Assembly: GCF_000003815.2 (NCBI RefSeq)
Contig: NC_049979.1
Location: forward strand, 16,584,710-16,617,508
Direction: 5' to 3'
DNA from: Branchiostoma floridae
Taxonomy: Eukaryota > Chordata > Leptocardii > Amphioxiformes > Branchiostomatidae
Length of the DNA: 32,799 nucleotides
In this document: positions 22,805 to 32,799 of the stretch, piece by piece
Position numbering within the stretch: the first letter of the stretch is position 1
How the letters are laid out: the number at the start of each line of letters is the position of its first letter
Notes under the pieces: generated by a model
What the model was told of the DNA's origin: nothing
What the model saw: only the letters and a program-made list of their open reading frames with translations
Databases searched by the model: none
Made by a program: the position numbers and the translations under genes

Positions 22805-22895
22805 GAAATTTGATCAGCGCTCAACCCAACAATAACGTGATGCGCTCTTGCAGGCCGCGAAAGGGCAAGCACCAGCACTGGTATCTTATCCAGGT
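22805..22895. repeat. Dispersed repeat, copy 1
   Basis: About 90 bases are shared with 25549-25634: GATCAGCGCTC, CCAACAATAACGTGATGCGC, GGCCGC, AGCACCA and CTGGTATCTTATCCAGGTG in the same order. It is probably part of a mobile element; ends are undefined. Confidence 0.75.
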
Positions 22896-22904
22896 GCTTA
22901 TACA

Positions 22905-23072
22905 GCAAACGGTGCGTGTTTTAATTTGAACCTTTACTTATTATATATATATGAAGAAAAATTTCAGCTGAAATTTGCGATTGAGTTCAAACTCTGTTTC
23001 AGATTAACAGAGTTCAAAACCTACCCAATGACACAAGATGAGAGTATTAGAAGAAGGTATATGATCTAAAAC
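22905..23072. repeat. Diverged repeat related to 23575-23728
   Basis: It shares ACGGTGCGTGT, TTTGAA, AAATTTGCGA, GAGTTC, and AGTATTAGAAGAAGGTATATGATCTAA-like blocks in order with 23575-23728, indicating two copies of one old element. Confidence 0.55.
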
Positions 23073-23211
23073 TAGAGTTTGAATGTTTTTAGCTCAGGGG
23101 CGGCGTTCAGGACAGGTATCGAAACTAATAGCTTCGTCAGGATAGGCTTGAATACGACTCATGTTATATGTACACAATTATAGCTGTGTGTCAGAACATT
23201 TAATATATGTA

Positions 23212-23292
23212 TTTCGGAACATAGAGATTTCGGAACATAGAGATTTCGGAACATAGAGATTTCGGAACAAAGAGATTTCGGAACATTGACAT
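23212..23292. repeat. 16-bp tandem repeat
   Basis: Five copies of ATTTCGGAACATAGAG. Related degenerate units (GAAACATAGAGATTTTGAAACAT.. and ATCGGAACATAAAGAT) recur at 23925-23978. Confidence 0.85.
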
Positions 23293-23319
23293 GACAGTTC
23301 ATGGGGATACGGGCACAAC

Positions 23320-23545
23320 TTGGGGTATGGATACTACTGTGAGGTACAGACACTTCTGGGTACGGGCACTACATGGGTGTACGGACAGTACATGGGGGTA
23401 CAGACTGTTGTTGGGGGAACGGACACTTCATGGGGGGACGGACACTACTTGGGAGTGCGGACACTACTAGGCGGGTTCGGACGCTACGGTGGGGTACGGA
23501 CAATACGGTGTGGTACGGACAATACGGTGGGGTACGAACACCAAG
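23320..23545. repeat. About 19-bp minisatellite (GGTACGGACACTACTTGGG), array 1
   Basis: About twelve variable units with the core TACGGACACTAC. The same unit family forms array 2 at 24510-24780. Open frames on both strands over the array are artefacts. Confidence 0.85.
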
Positions 23546-23574
23546 GCCCATCCTGGTCCCTCTCCCAGTTTACT

Positions 23575-23728
23575 GAAATATTCGATTTAATGCCGTCACC
23601 AAATGGTGCGTGTCCAGGTTTGAAAATGCGTCTAAAATTTGCGACAGAGTTCGACCTCTTGTTACTACAGTAAAAGACCCCCCAAATGGTAGATACGGAG
23701 AATACTAGGCGAGGGTATATGATCTAAG
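23575..23728. repeat. Diverged repeat related to 22905-23072
   Basis: Second copy of the repeat described at 22905. It ends GGCGAGGGTATATGATCTAAG, and is followed at 23745 by a short AAAAC/AAACA run. Confidence 0.55.
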
Positions 23729-24509
23729 GATATTTGTATCAAACCAAACAAAACAAAACAAAACGCGGCTTTGGTCCGTGTAAGAAAGGCTGTTGGTGTC
23801 TCTCCCTACGAGTTAATCATTCAGGTAGTGAGCCAAGACCCATCCTGGTTCCTCTCTCATCGGTCGCTTCCTTCGGCCGCAGCCCAGCTAATGTCGGAAC
23901 GTGAGAGGGACCATTTACATTCCGATATCGAAACATAGAGATTTTGAAACATCATGAGATATCGGAACATAAAGATAAGGAGTCTTACTCCATGTTTACC
24001 TTTGTCTTCAACAGTTAAAAGGTGACCAGTCCTGTTATGTATCTCAAGAACATCTTAATGTTTGAGTCGACACCATATGAAGAGTGTATTCATGTTTACT
24101 GTGCTATACTTGGGGCAGTTTTTATCATACACCTTAAGGTGCAGCAAAGTATCTTTAAAAAGTATGTTCCTGTTGGGTACGACAAATTATACCAAGAGTA
24201 ATGGAATATACATTCAAAAGAAATAACAAGATAAATGATTCCTTTCGTTCCTCCAGATGTTAAGTTCTTGAAGCGTGGGAAGATGACATTCCCTCCCCAT
24301 TCATATGACAGCAGAGAAATAGATTACTTACAGGTACGCCGCCCAGGGAATTGACCGGATAGGGGATGGGTTGAAATATCTTTGGGAACGCCGATCAGCA
24401 GATCGCGCCAGATGTGAGAAATTAGATACGTAACCAGTCTCAGATGTAAGCCTTGCAACAATGGATAGGATCGTATAAGTGTAATAATAAAATGTATATC
24501 TCTATGTAC

Positions 24510-24780
24510 ACTACTTCGGAGTACGGACACTTGTTTGGGGTACGGACACTTGTTTGGGGTACGGACACTACATGGGAAGAGGGACACATCTTGGTGGTAC
24601 GGATACTACTTAGGGATACTGACACAACTTGGGGGTACGGACACTACTTGATTGTGGGTACGGACACAACTTGGGGGACGGACACAATTTGGGGTATAGA
24701 CACCACTGTGGGGTATGGATACTTCTTGTGGGTAAGGACACTACATGGGTGTACGGACACAACTTGGGGATACGGATGTC
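24510..24780. repeat. About 19-bp minisatellite, array 2
   Basis: Units with core GGTACGGACACTACTTGGGG, about fourteen copies, same family as array 1. About 1 kb of non-array sequence separates the two arrays. Confidence 0.85.
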
Positions 24781-24959
24781 AGAACCGCTGTATCGATAGC
24801 ACGGCGGCTATTGCATTACTAACAACTCTTAGAATAATAGAAAATGTGAACTGCTTCCTTCTACGTCTCACCTATGAAGAGAACCTGACTTCCAAACCGG
24901 AGGTAGCAAGAAGTAATTGCAGGCTGTTTTAGCTTCTAGAAGGTAGGCCAAGTGCAAGG

Positions 24960-25195
24960 ACATTAGACAGATTATCAGGGCGAGCTGTGGGTTATTTATC
25001 GTTAATACATACGGATCGCGACACTTTACATAGGTACTTGTCAACACGTCCATCCGTCAACCCCTTTCTGAGTCATTCCCTTCCAAAGGGATGATGCAAT
25101 TGCGCACGCGCGGATATCCTTTATTTATTATTTATCTTCGCTTTGTCAGTAAACAGGAAACAATTTAGTCGTTAAAACTTAGAAGTAGTTTTAAC
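24960..25195. repeat. Direct repeat, left copy (LTR-like or dispersed element)
   Basis: Shares GGGTTATTT, ATACATACGGATC-like and, most clearly, AAACAGGAAACAAT followed by TAG(C/T)CGTTAAAACTTA with 26380-26640. The two copies are in the same orientation about 1.4 kb apart. Confidence 0.45.
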
Positions 25196-25548
25196 TTTTT
25201 TAGCATTGTGTACCTGTGGGAAGAGAGGCATCTTCCATTTAAATAAACACATGGTCATCATACTATTATGAATGAATGACAAAAGGGAACAATTAAACGA
25301 AATGTGTGTTGTTTAGGTGACAGACATCTAACTGTTTTGAAATTGACTAACTCTGGCCGTGATATGGTGGTCTTTAGTCGCTCATAGGTAAGGGGGGCCG
25401 GGGCGTGAACAATTCCTTGCACCGGTGGCGTTTTATTGCGTGAAGGTCGCACATCCATGGCAAAGGGTTTGAGGTATGTGTATGCAAGGTCGTTCGCGGT
25501 CCAAATGGCGGAGACATTATCTACACTGCATAATGTTGAAAAGCGCAA

Positions 25549-25634
25549 ATCAGCGCTCCACCCAACAATAACGTGATGCGCACTTGTAAGGCCGCAGAAG
25601 GGCGAGCACCATGCTGGTATCTTATCCAGGTGGG
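25549..25634. repeat. Dispersed repeat, copy 2
   Basis: Second copy of the repeat at 22805-22895, same orientation, with scattered substitutions. Confidence 0.75.
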
Positions 25635-25813
25635 CTCTTCTTTAGGGAGGTTTTCTGGATCGAATCGCACAAAGTCAATCTGCAACGGGTGTTTATCACG
25701 TAACACAAAATCTGTAAAAACTGAGATTAAACAGGTCTGCGGGTTTGACGGTATCCAAATCCCGACGGTAGTTCACTAACTTACATAAGTCAACCACGTA
25801 AAACATTAATTTT

Positions 25814-25842
25814 CTTTGTTTGTTTGTTTGTTTGTTTGTTTG
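25814..25842. repeat. (GTTT)n microsatellite
   Basis: Six consecutive TTTG/GTTT tetranucleotides. Confidence 0.9.
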
Positions 25843-26379
25843 AACTGTTTTCCCACCGCTTCTGTATACCTGTGACCCCTAGAGGAGCCTGTGGGTCATT
25901 TGTCTTGGCTTCTCTGACATTATCAGGTCACCAAATTAGTTATACTTCTGGTGTCAATTACATCCTGGTAACCCGACCCCCATCGTTGAGTACGAAGAAA
26001 AGACATCAATGTTGTTAGATTTTGTTATATCTAATCGAAACAACAAAATCTTTCTCCCAGTATAACAGCTGTAGAATAGAAGATAGATGTAGCGGAGAGG
26101 ATACAAACGTGTTCTTTTTTTGTACCTTATTAGAGACTAGAGGTCTAGTATATACCTCAGAGTTATGGGGTGATGATGATGATGATACCTAAGAGTTGAA
26201 ATCTCCATGAAGTCACATTTAGGAACAAGAAAATAGGAGGTCAGTAAAACCGGGACAGTATATTTAACGGAAGTTTTCGAATTTGAAATGGCTCAGTATT
26301 TGATGGATGATAAACAAAAATGAACTAAGCTATTCGACAGAAGACATTATTCATTAGATAGTGGACAATATGCCTAGTT

Positions 26380-26640
26380 TGGGACGGATTGTCCAGGGAT
26401 GGGTTGCGGGTTATTTTCGCCGATGTCTTCGAACATATGGATCTAAACACCCTATGTAGGTCCCGGATGTTTCCGTCGCACGCCTTAACACTGATTAATG
26501 ACAAGCTGAACTCGTTATTGTTATAAGACTAGATAATATCAGGACGGGCAAAAATCATACGGCCGACCGTTGAAGCACACCTTTTACGCTTCGCCAATAA
26601 ACAGGAAACAATGTAGCCGTTAAAACTTAATACTAACAAG
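26380..26640. repeat. Direct repeat, right copy (LTR-like or dispersed element)
   Basis: Partner of 24960-25195; the best conserved block is at about 26596-26630. Confidence 0.45.
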
Positions 26641-29600
26641 GTTCAGGGTTAATATTCTCATTCGCCATTGTTGTTTTGAGCTATTTTAGGTTGCAGAATA
26701 AAGTAAATGTGTCCCATTTTTATGTCATATTAGACCCGTTTGTGGTAGTTTGTAGCGTTTGGCACTTTTTACAGGCGTATTGTGTTGTGTATGAATTAGT
26801 CTTTATCTATCTGTGTTTATGTTTCGGCAGTGTTTGGTGGTTTGTTAGTGAATCCAGATGTTGTTTACTGATCTCTGATTGGCCGAAGATAGCAGCACTA
26901 TATGAGGCCGTCTTCCTGGAATTCTTAGTCATTCACTTGCCCTTTGGCGGCCGCACAAGCAACAACAAAGGCTTGTGTCTCTCGTGGTCACAGATACGAT
27001 TTGTTACCGGAGTCCCCGTTCTCAATCATCTTTTACTCTGCGTTTCTCTTACCCTTTATCGCCTGTGGACTAGTCCTGCACGTTTCTATCGTGCTTTACT
27101 GCTGAAGACTGCACGAGTCGTTAATTGACCGACGGTTGCCGGACCGGAGCTGCCATCCTCCCATCGATCCGCCCGCCGTCCGCACGCTGTGTCCGCCTGT
27201 AGCCCTAACTGCACCAGCGACCTGATTCCCTGTTGCCAACCAAGCAGTTTAAAAGCGGTGAGCGTACTCTATGACTTTTCTCGTTCTGTTTTTTTACAGG
27301 CTACTGATGCTGTAGTCGTTGTCTAGAAGTTCGCTTTGTCAATCACTTTTTCTAGCGTTCTTCACGTATATAGAAGTCAGATTTCTGTTGCAGTTAGCTG
27401 TATTAGTTGTTTGATAGGTAACGGATTCGGTATTCTCAGTTTTACGTTAGGCTAGTGTCACCCTAGCACTGTGCACTGCATATTGCAGTCGTTTGTGCCG
27501 AAACGTTAGTTTCCACATGTGTATTGTTGTGTCTTCGTTTGCGCGAAGCCAAGCCGAGAAATAGAGATTGATGTGTTCGTATTTATTGTGTAAATGAGTC
27601 TAGTCGGGGCTGGTCGTAGAGGAGAGGATCTCCGGCAAGAAAAGAAAGTGAGAACAGACGCAATGTTGTCGTTGCCGGCCGGAATGATCTTTATTCGCAC
27701 AGTTCTTTATTCCCACTTCATTTGCTCCTCTCGCTTCTCTAGTTCATCTGTTCGGACCGGTCCTAACATCACTACTGTTTATGTAACCGACGGGGACAGA
27801 CTATTAAAACCACATGCCCATAGATCATGTCATTCTCTAAGCGAGCCGCATCTGTCGACGGTCTCAAGAGGGCACAAGATAGCCTTTCTCAGAATCCTCA
27901 AGTCTCTAGGTACTGGTCAGCAGACAAATACCCCTGCGTCATGGTATTCGGAGGCTTCCATATGGAGCCCATATGTGTCAGAATCCTGTAATAATCATTA
28001 TTTTACAATTGTACTCGGATCGGCAGTGTATTGTGTTTCTTTTACTTCTTTTACGTTTCGACACTAGGGCTCCACCAAAGTTATAAGATACCGCGTTTTT
28101 GTTCCCTCTGGTTTCATCTCCAAGCAGATCCTGCGGTGCCATCAGATAGTATCAAAGCTGGCCAAGGAGTATAGCCGGCCAAAGGGAGTCAAATGGGCAC
28201 CGGTACTTTGATGCTATATATTACGCCACCGTGGATGTGGTTCGAGATTACCTCTGGTTATGAGAGATATAGTCTTCATCGGTCAAAGTGATGACACGTT
28301 AGCATCCTCGGATGTATTGTTGTGTGTTGTAATTGACAGAATAATTTAATTTCCACCGATCCGGACAAACAAAAGTTTCCTAGTTTCTATCACTTATTGT
28401 GGAATCAATTTATTCATATATTTCCTCTCTCCCTCTATATGCACACAGGTAAACGTCGTCATGACAACCCTAAGGTTACAGAGTGAATCGACTGACTAGC
28501 GCGAGCCCTGGTCGCGATGGTTTGGGCTGTGCGACCATATTACTGCAGAAAAAAATCAAATGAACATCACAGCACAAAAAAATCGTGAAATAGCACGAGT
28601 CACACAACCATACATGACATAACACAAAGAAATAAAAACCCTCATACAAAACATCACAATCCTCATACATACACGACATCTATACACCAAATGGTCCTAA
28701 ATGCAAACCAAAATATATTGCTGACCCACTTACCTTCCCTATTGCTACATAATATCTGGTAATTTGTTATAAAATGTAATGTGCTGTATAGTCATTTGGT
28801 CGGTCGGAGAACTTAACACTAAACAATGCTTTGGCTACATGTTACCACCTACAAAGCAATAGATTTTTAACAATTCAAAACATATCAGACTTAATACGTG
28901 AAACGAAAAAGGATAAAAAACTTAACATAATATTCATAGTTCTTTACATCGATTTTGTCATCGTATTATACCCATTTCCCCCAAAACATACTAAAAACCT
29001 CATCGAAACAAATTCCCTGGGGAATACTCAGATGAAAATACTACGCATGCGTGTAAAAATTCCTCACATGCCTACGAAATTCTGGGAATTCTTGTCAAAC
29101 GGTCGCAAACTATAATATTAGGCTCGCCCCTGGGGCGTCGCCAAAAACACACGTGAATAATAGTTTCTCATTATAAATACTATCTACGCGCAAGTTGATA
29201 TAGCTGTTGCTAAATGCTACACAAACACTGGTAAAGTACCTGTCTTAAGAAACACGGGTAAATGCATCAGTTCCTAAATAATAGAAAAACAGTCATGTTG
29301 GAGGTGAAGATATCCCTTGGCCAGGTGCATATACCAAAATGTGCGTTATTCTAATTAATACCTAATATTTGCATAATTAATAAAGACATTACATAGTTCT
29401 TTTGTGGTCACTTCATGGTAGAGACTTCATATTGGAGATATATAGGTTGCTTGAGGACAGGTGAATACAATGAAATACATCTTATGTCAAGACTCCGTAT
29501 ATGCAATAATGGGAATACAAGGGACCAAACCCTCCTTGTCTGAAATAAGTTCAACTATCTTATTACCATGTAATTACGTTAATATTGATACTATGAATGG
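26641..29600. other. Gene-poor segment, possible retroelement debris
   Basis: Open frames of 150 and 157 codons (26676-27128 and 27594-28067) occur but have no recognisable family, no splice partners and unbiased composition. 27130-27240 is GC-rich and proline-codon rich, unlike its neighbours, and may be an untranslated leader of an old element. 28120-28290 looks like a dispersed repeat end. No rRNA, tRNA or conserved coding exon was identified. Confidence 0.4.
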
Positions 29601-29691
29601 AGTTATTTATAAAACTCGTGTACTTATATCATTCTGAAACTACATTTTGTGATTTATACCAATCAACTTCTAAAATGTCATGTAAACCCGT

Positions 29692-29852
29692 TTGGGGGGG
29701 GGGCGAAATCGCTAAAGGGGGGCGAGGTAGGGGGGCGAGATCACTAGCCGGGGAGGGCGAGATCGCTAGTGATTTCGCCCCGGGGGGGCGAGATCGCTAG
29801 TGATTTCGCCCCCGGGGGGGCGAGATCACGGGGGGGCGAGATCGCTGTCACA
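29692..29852. repeat. G-run and palindrome cluster
   Basis: Tandem units of G-runs (5-9 G) plus GCGAGATCGCTAGTGATTTCGCCC. The block around 29780-29810 is a near-perfect palindrome (GGGGCGAGATCGCTAG against its own reverse complement), repeated at least twice. Confidence 0.9.
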
Positions 29853-30123
29853 CCTGCAACATTGGATAGCAATAGAGACAAGCTAACATCCCTGTGCCTC
29901 CTCTACCGGTCAAAACAAAAATGCTTCGGAGCATTGTGTCCTCTGTCAGTTTGTGGCTATCGAACCTTGCTATGATTATTGGTTCACTTGTTGTGCTTAG
30001 CAACAGCAGAATAGCTGATAAGTGATATCCGTACTTTTTAGACAGAGCAGAGCATTTAAGATTGTAACTTAACATATATCGCACGATTTACAAATCAAGC
30101 TGCCCATCTTATATCAAACTTAT

Positions 30124-30265
30124 CATTTCTGGAGTCCATTTCTTGGATGCTAGCTTCTTCAATTCAGAAGACATATCTGTGCATCCTCTACCCCTTCAAT
30201 ATCATCAACTTTAACACCAAAATACTTTTGAATTTTTTGTCTTCTGTCAGTTCACACCTTGCCAT
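30124..30265 (-). pseudogene. Decayed copy of gene A exon 1
   Basis: From ATG (30265) the sequence follows gene A exon 1: ATGGCAAG, then GAGCTGACGGAAGACAA-like, GATATTGAA, GGTAGAGGATGCACAGAT, AAGAAGCTAGCA and TGGACTCC. It has lost about 40 internal bases, is frameshifted with in-frame stops, and its splice donor is ATAAGT instead of GTAAGC (30122-30123). It is not translatable as the gene A N-terminus. Orientation and position relative to 32198 mirror the A-B pair. No other exon of an A copy was seen further left. Confidence 0.75.
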
Positions 30266-30319
30266 GTGCTTAATATATATGTACTACAGCGGGATACCTG
30301 ATAACTGATATCCATCCGC

Positions 30320-30420
30320 GTGTTTGTTCACGGCGCGTTGACTAGGTCCGATCGGTCACGCGCAAGGACATGAGACGTTGGTATCCAATCAGGTCGCTAC
30401 ACCACAGGCTTAGTACTTTG
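30320..30420. promoter_or_regulatory. Duplicated promoter core (CCAAT region)
   Basis: TATCCAATCAGGTCGCTAC (CCAAT 30385-30389) matches ATCCAATCAGGTCGC of the A/B intergenic region, preceded in both by CCGATC and CACG(T/C)GCAA blocks. The E-box of the original is CACGCG here, and the TATAAAA is absent. Confidence 0.55.
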
Positions 30421-32190
30421 CCCCACCCCCACGTAACACGTTAACAGTGAACCAAGTCGCTTTTGTACCCGCTACCTGCGAAAGGCAAGTAGCTCTTCAA
30501 TGATTATACTGATTTCCAAATCATTAAGGAATAACAGAACATTTATGGTGATAATGATGTGAGTAAGTGAGTGAATTATGAGCATTAGTGACCAACCGGA
30601 GTCAAGTAGCACTTAACAAGCACTAGTTTCACTTTTGTAGGGTGGGTTCTCATTACGTGCCTTTTGTGTGCAGTACTTTATACTCCGGTCACGTTGCAAG
30701 ACAATAGCGGCCAGGTGTTTTTATAGACGGCGCAATGCATTTAGGAATGCAACTTATTCAAGGGGGTATCTCTCTAAACTGTGGAACCGTGGCTGTGCGT
30801 CGGCGTCTGACAACGCCAATGTTACGTCACCGTACCATGAATGGGCGTCGTGGGACCGGTCACACGTGCTAAAGACCGATAATGCCGCGGTTGAAATGGC
30901 AATATATTTTAAATGGTTAGAAAGCGCAGGTGGCAAAATACCGTCACCGTGGCCCCATCATCTCCAACCATGTTCCACCGTGCCGCCACCATGCCGCCAT
31001 CGTACCGTGAACTTACGGCGACTGTTAATAGACACGAATGCACTGCAAACAGGCGACATTAATTTTGTAAAAAGTAAGATGTCAGTTTCAAGGTTCGTTT
31101 ATTCTAATGAATCTATAAAAAAACATATCATACAAGGCACATAATAGAGTGAAACTAGTGTACGTGGTATATGGTTCATGTCAGTTTGTTTGGGTCATTT
31201 CTATAAGAGTCTTTTAATGTTATATGTATACCTATGTTTCGCAAAGTATCATAAGTAAACGGCCTTTTGAATCTCTTTTGAATGCATTTTTAGATCTCTT
31301 TTGAATGCATTTTAATCGTTTTACCTTGATTTTCAATTCAGTGACAACGCTGTGATTTTCAATATCCTGCTCATCTGGGCTGGAGCAAAAGTACACCGTC
31401 AGTGTGAGTACAAGGAGACATTGGCGAAAAAAGCACGGTGCACAGTGATGTCACGGTACCGCAGTTCGCTAAAGCCCCGATTACTCATAGCCGAATTTGG
31501 CTCCCGAGTCCGACTATGGTTAGGTGTAATTCGAGAACTAAGTCGGCTGTAGTCGGATGGTGTTCGGCTGCGCCATATCCGAATGTTGTGCAATTTTCAA
31601 AACATTCAGCAGTGAACGGCAGGTCTTGAATGAGTTGGCTGGTGGTCGGTTGGTGTTCGGTACGGTTCGTTAGTGCTCGGCTGGTGTTCGGGGATATTAA
31701 GTCAGCCGTCAAACATAGATCTTAACCACGCCTTAGCCACTGTTGGCTTACTCCCAACTAGTTTCAAACCTAACAACGACACATTCCAAGGTCTTAAACA
31801 AATCTCTCCTAACTCCTTCCCAACCCAAATGACTACTACCAGAACGCGGGCGAATCATCCCCGAACTTCACACGACACAGACAAAAGCATAGATGAACCC
31901 TAATTGCCGTATTGAAGCTAAGTGTGATCCAAATTTGATCTCTCGGTGATGTAAACCACATAAAAGAAAATGGCCACTCGTTTCACAATTCTTCCGAAGG
32001 AAAGGGCTTTTACAAATACAACGTATGTAATTTTGGTAGAAAGGACCATTCATTTACATCCTTGTTTGTACAATCAATGAGACAAGATAAATCAAGAAAT
32101 TTACAAAGCTCTAGATATTTTTATTCTGACTGCAAATCAAGGCACCTTTCACACCATAATATCTGGGTTTATGTGGCGGTTTTTCTTATA
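30421..32190. other. Expanded spacer between duplicated first exons
   Basis: The spacer between the two start codons is 1932 bases here against 592 in the A/B pair. The extra sequence includes a 158-codon open frame (30668-31144) with no recognisable family and a short GGTGTTCGG-rich repetitive patch (31540-31700). It is probably insertion of unrelated DNA. Confidence 0.45.
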
Positions 32191-32197
32191 GGCAGGC

Positions 32198-32410
32198 ATG
32201 GCTGATGGTACGGCTACCACACAAGACCAAAATGAGGACGTAGAGGGGCTAACAGAGGAATTCATTGCCAACTGCACTCCGTTTCGGGCTAGGAAGATTA
32301 CTGCAAAACACAATATTCCAATCGACGGTCTGAATAATATCCAAGATATTCGACAAAGATTGCGTCAACACGTTCGCCTGATGCAAGGAGAAGGACAAGG
32401 AAACAAAGAG
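32198..32410 (+). CDS. First exon of a second gene-B-like paralogue (B')
   Basis: It encodes 71 residues starting MADGTATTQDQNEDVEG and containing the family's ARKITAKHNIPIDGL and IRQRLRQHV signatures. It ends GAG|GTAAAG in phase 0, exactly as gene B exon 1. An acceptor (AG at 32190-32191) lies six bases before the ATG, the same offset as in gene B. The frame is intact, so unlike its neighbour at 30124 this copy could be functional. The remaining exons would lie beyond the window end; the expected product is another GTPase fusion. Confidence 0.78.
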
Positions 32411-32799
32411 GTAAAGAATCAGCAAGTTTCATTCCAACAGCCATGATCGTGTTAGCTCCATTAATGGCAAACAGTGTAACAAATAACGTGATACTGCTGG
32501 CTTACGTGAATATGCTAGCAGTCCTGGTTAATGATTATCATAATGATTATACTATATATAATGGTGCAGCACATAGTTCTAGTTTAGTGACTTATGAATT
32601 ATGGGCGGTACCCGTGGGACTTCTAGCGGCTGCTTTTGGGCCCTCATTGGATTTTAATGCGAAGTTAAATCAGCCAAATTCTTGGCAAAAAATGCAGAGC
32701 AACTGATTTTAAGTGCGAAATGATTAAAAATGTGAAAACCACGTACTCCCGATAGACTACACCCCTATCGACCCCTCTTGACCAGTTGTGACCTAAGAA
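32411..32799 (+). other. Probable intron 1 of B'
   Basis: AT-rich sequence after the donor. No second exon equivalent (gene B 12384-12597) is seen before the window ends. Confidence 0.5.

Noticed and set aside
26676-28067. Two open frames of about 150 codons as possible genes
   Set aside because: No family pattern, no matching splice partners, amino-acid use typical of noncoding AT-rich DNA.
28225-28260. Possible tRNA/SINE B-box (GGTTCGAGATTACC)
   Set aside because: No convincing A-box at the right spacing and no cloverleaf could be drawn.

Overview
Composition and gene structure: the window is animal nuclear DNA with many short exons, GT-AG introns, intronic minisatellites, CA/TG and (CACT)n microsatellites and a 100-N assembly gap at 16357-16456. 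The lineage-specific family of dynamin-like GTPase plus protein kinase fusions (DSTYK-like), a calmodulin-like gene and the repeat style suggest an invertebrate chordate such as amphioxus. This assignment is an inference from gene content, not proven.

Layout. (1) 1248-10815, minus strand: a complete 12-exon gene (gene A, 993 codons) with a short helical N-terminal domain, a dynamin/mitofusin-like GTPase (G1, G3 and G4 motifs intact), a coiled-coil region with a hydrophobic segment, and an apparently active protein kinase domain. Its introns hold a 41-bp minisatellite (4.8-5.6 kb) and a roughly 23-bp minisatellite (7.0-7.7 kb). (2) 10816-11407: a short intergenic region that looks like a bidirectional promoter. 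(3) 11408-16137, plus strand: the divergent paralogue (gene B, 8 coding exons, 864 codons). It has an intact GTPase, but its kinase domain is broken at the catalytic loop by a stop codon. A further kinase exon is visible up to the edge of the gap. (4) 16457-20000: two tandem copies of a calmodulin-like EF-hand exon with pieces of their genes. (5) 20-30 kb: gene-poor, repeat-rich DNA with dispersed repeats, minisatellites and retroelement-like remnants. (6) 30.1-32.4 kb: a second, partly decayed copy of the head-to-head promoter region. It has a dead copy of gene A exon 1 (minus) and an intact copy of gene B exon 1 (plus), whose gene presumably continues past the window end.

How the genes relate: A and B share exon phases and domain order but differ in intron positions and kinase integrity. 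One is a probable active membrane-associated GTPase-kinase and its divergently transcribed partner a GTPase with a dead or truncated kinase. The repeated divergent unit at 30-32 kb shows that the pair duplicated as a block.
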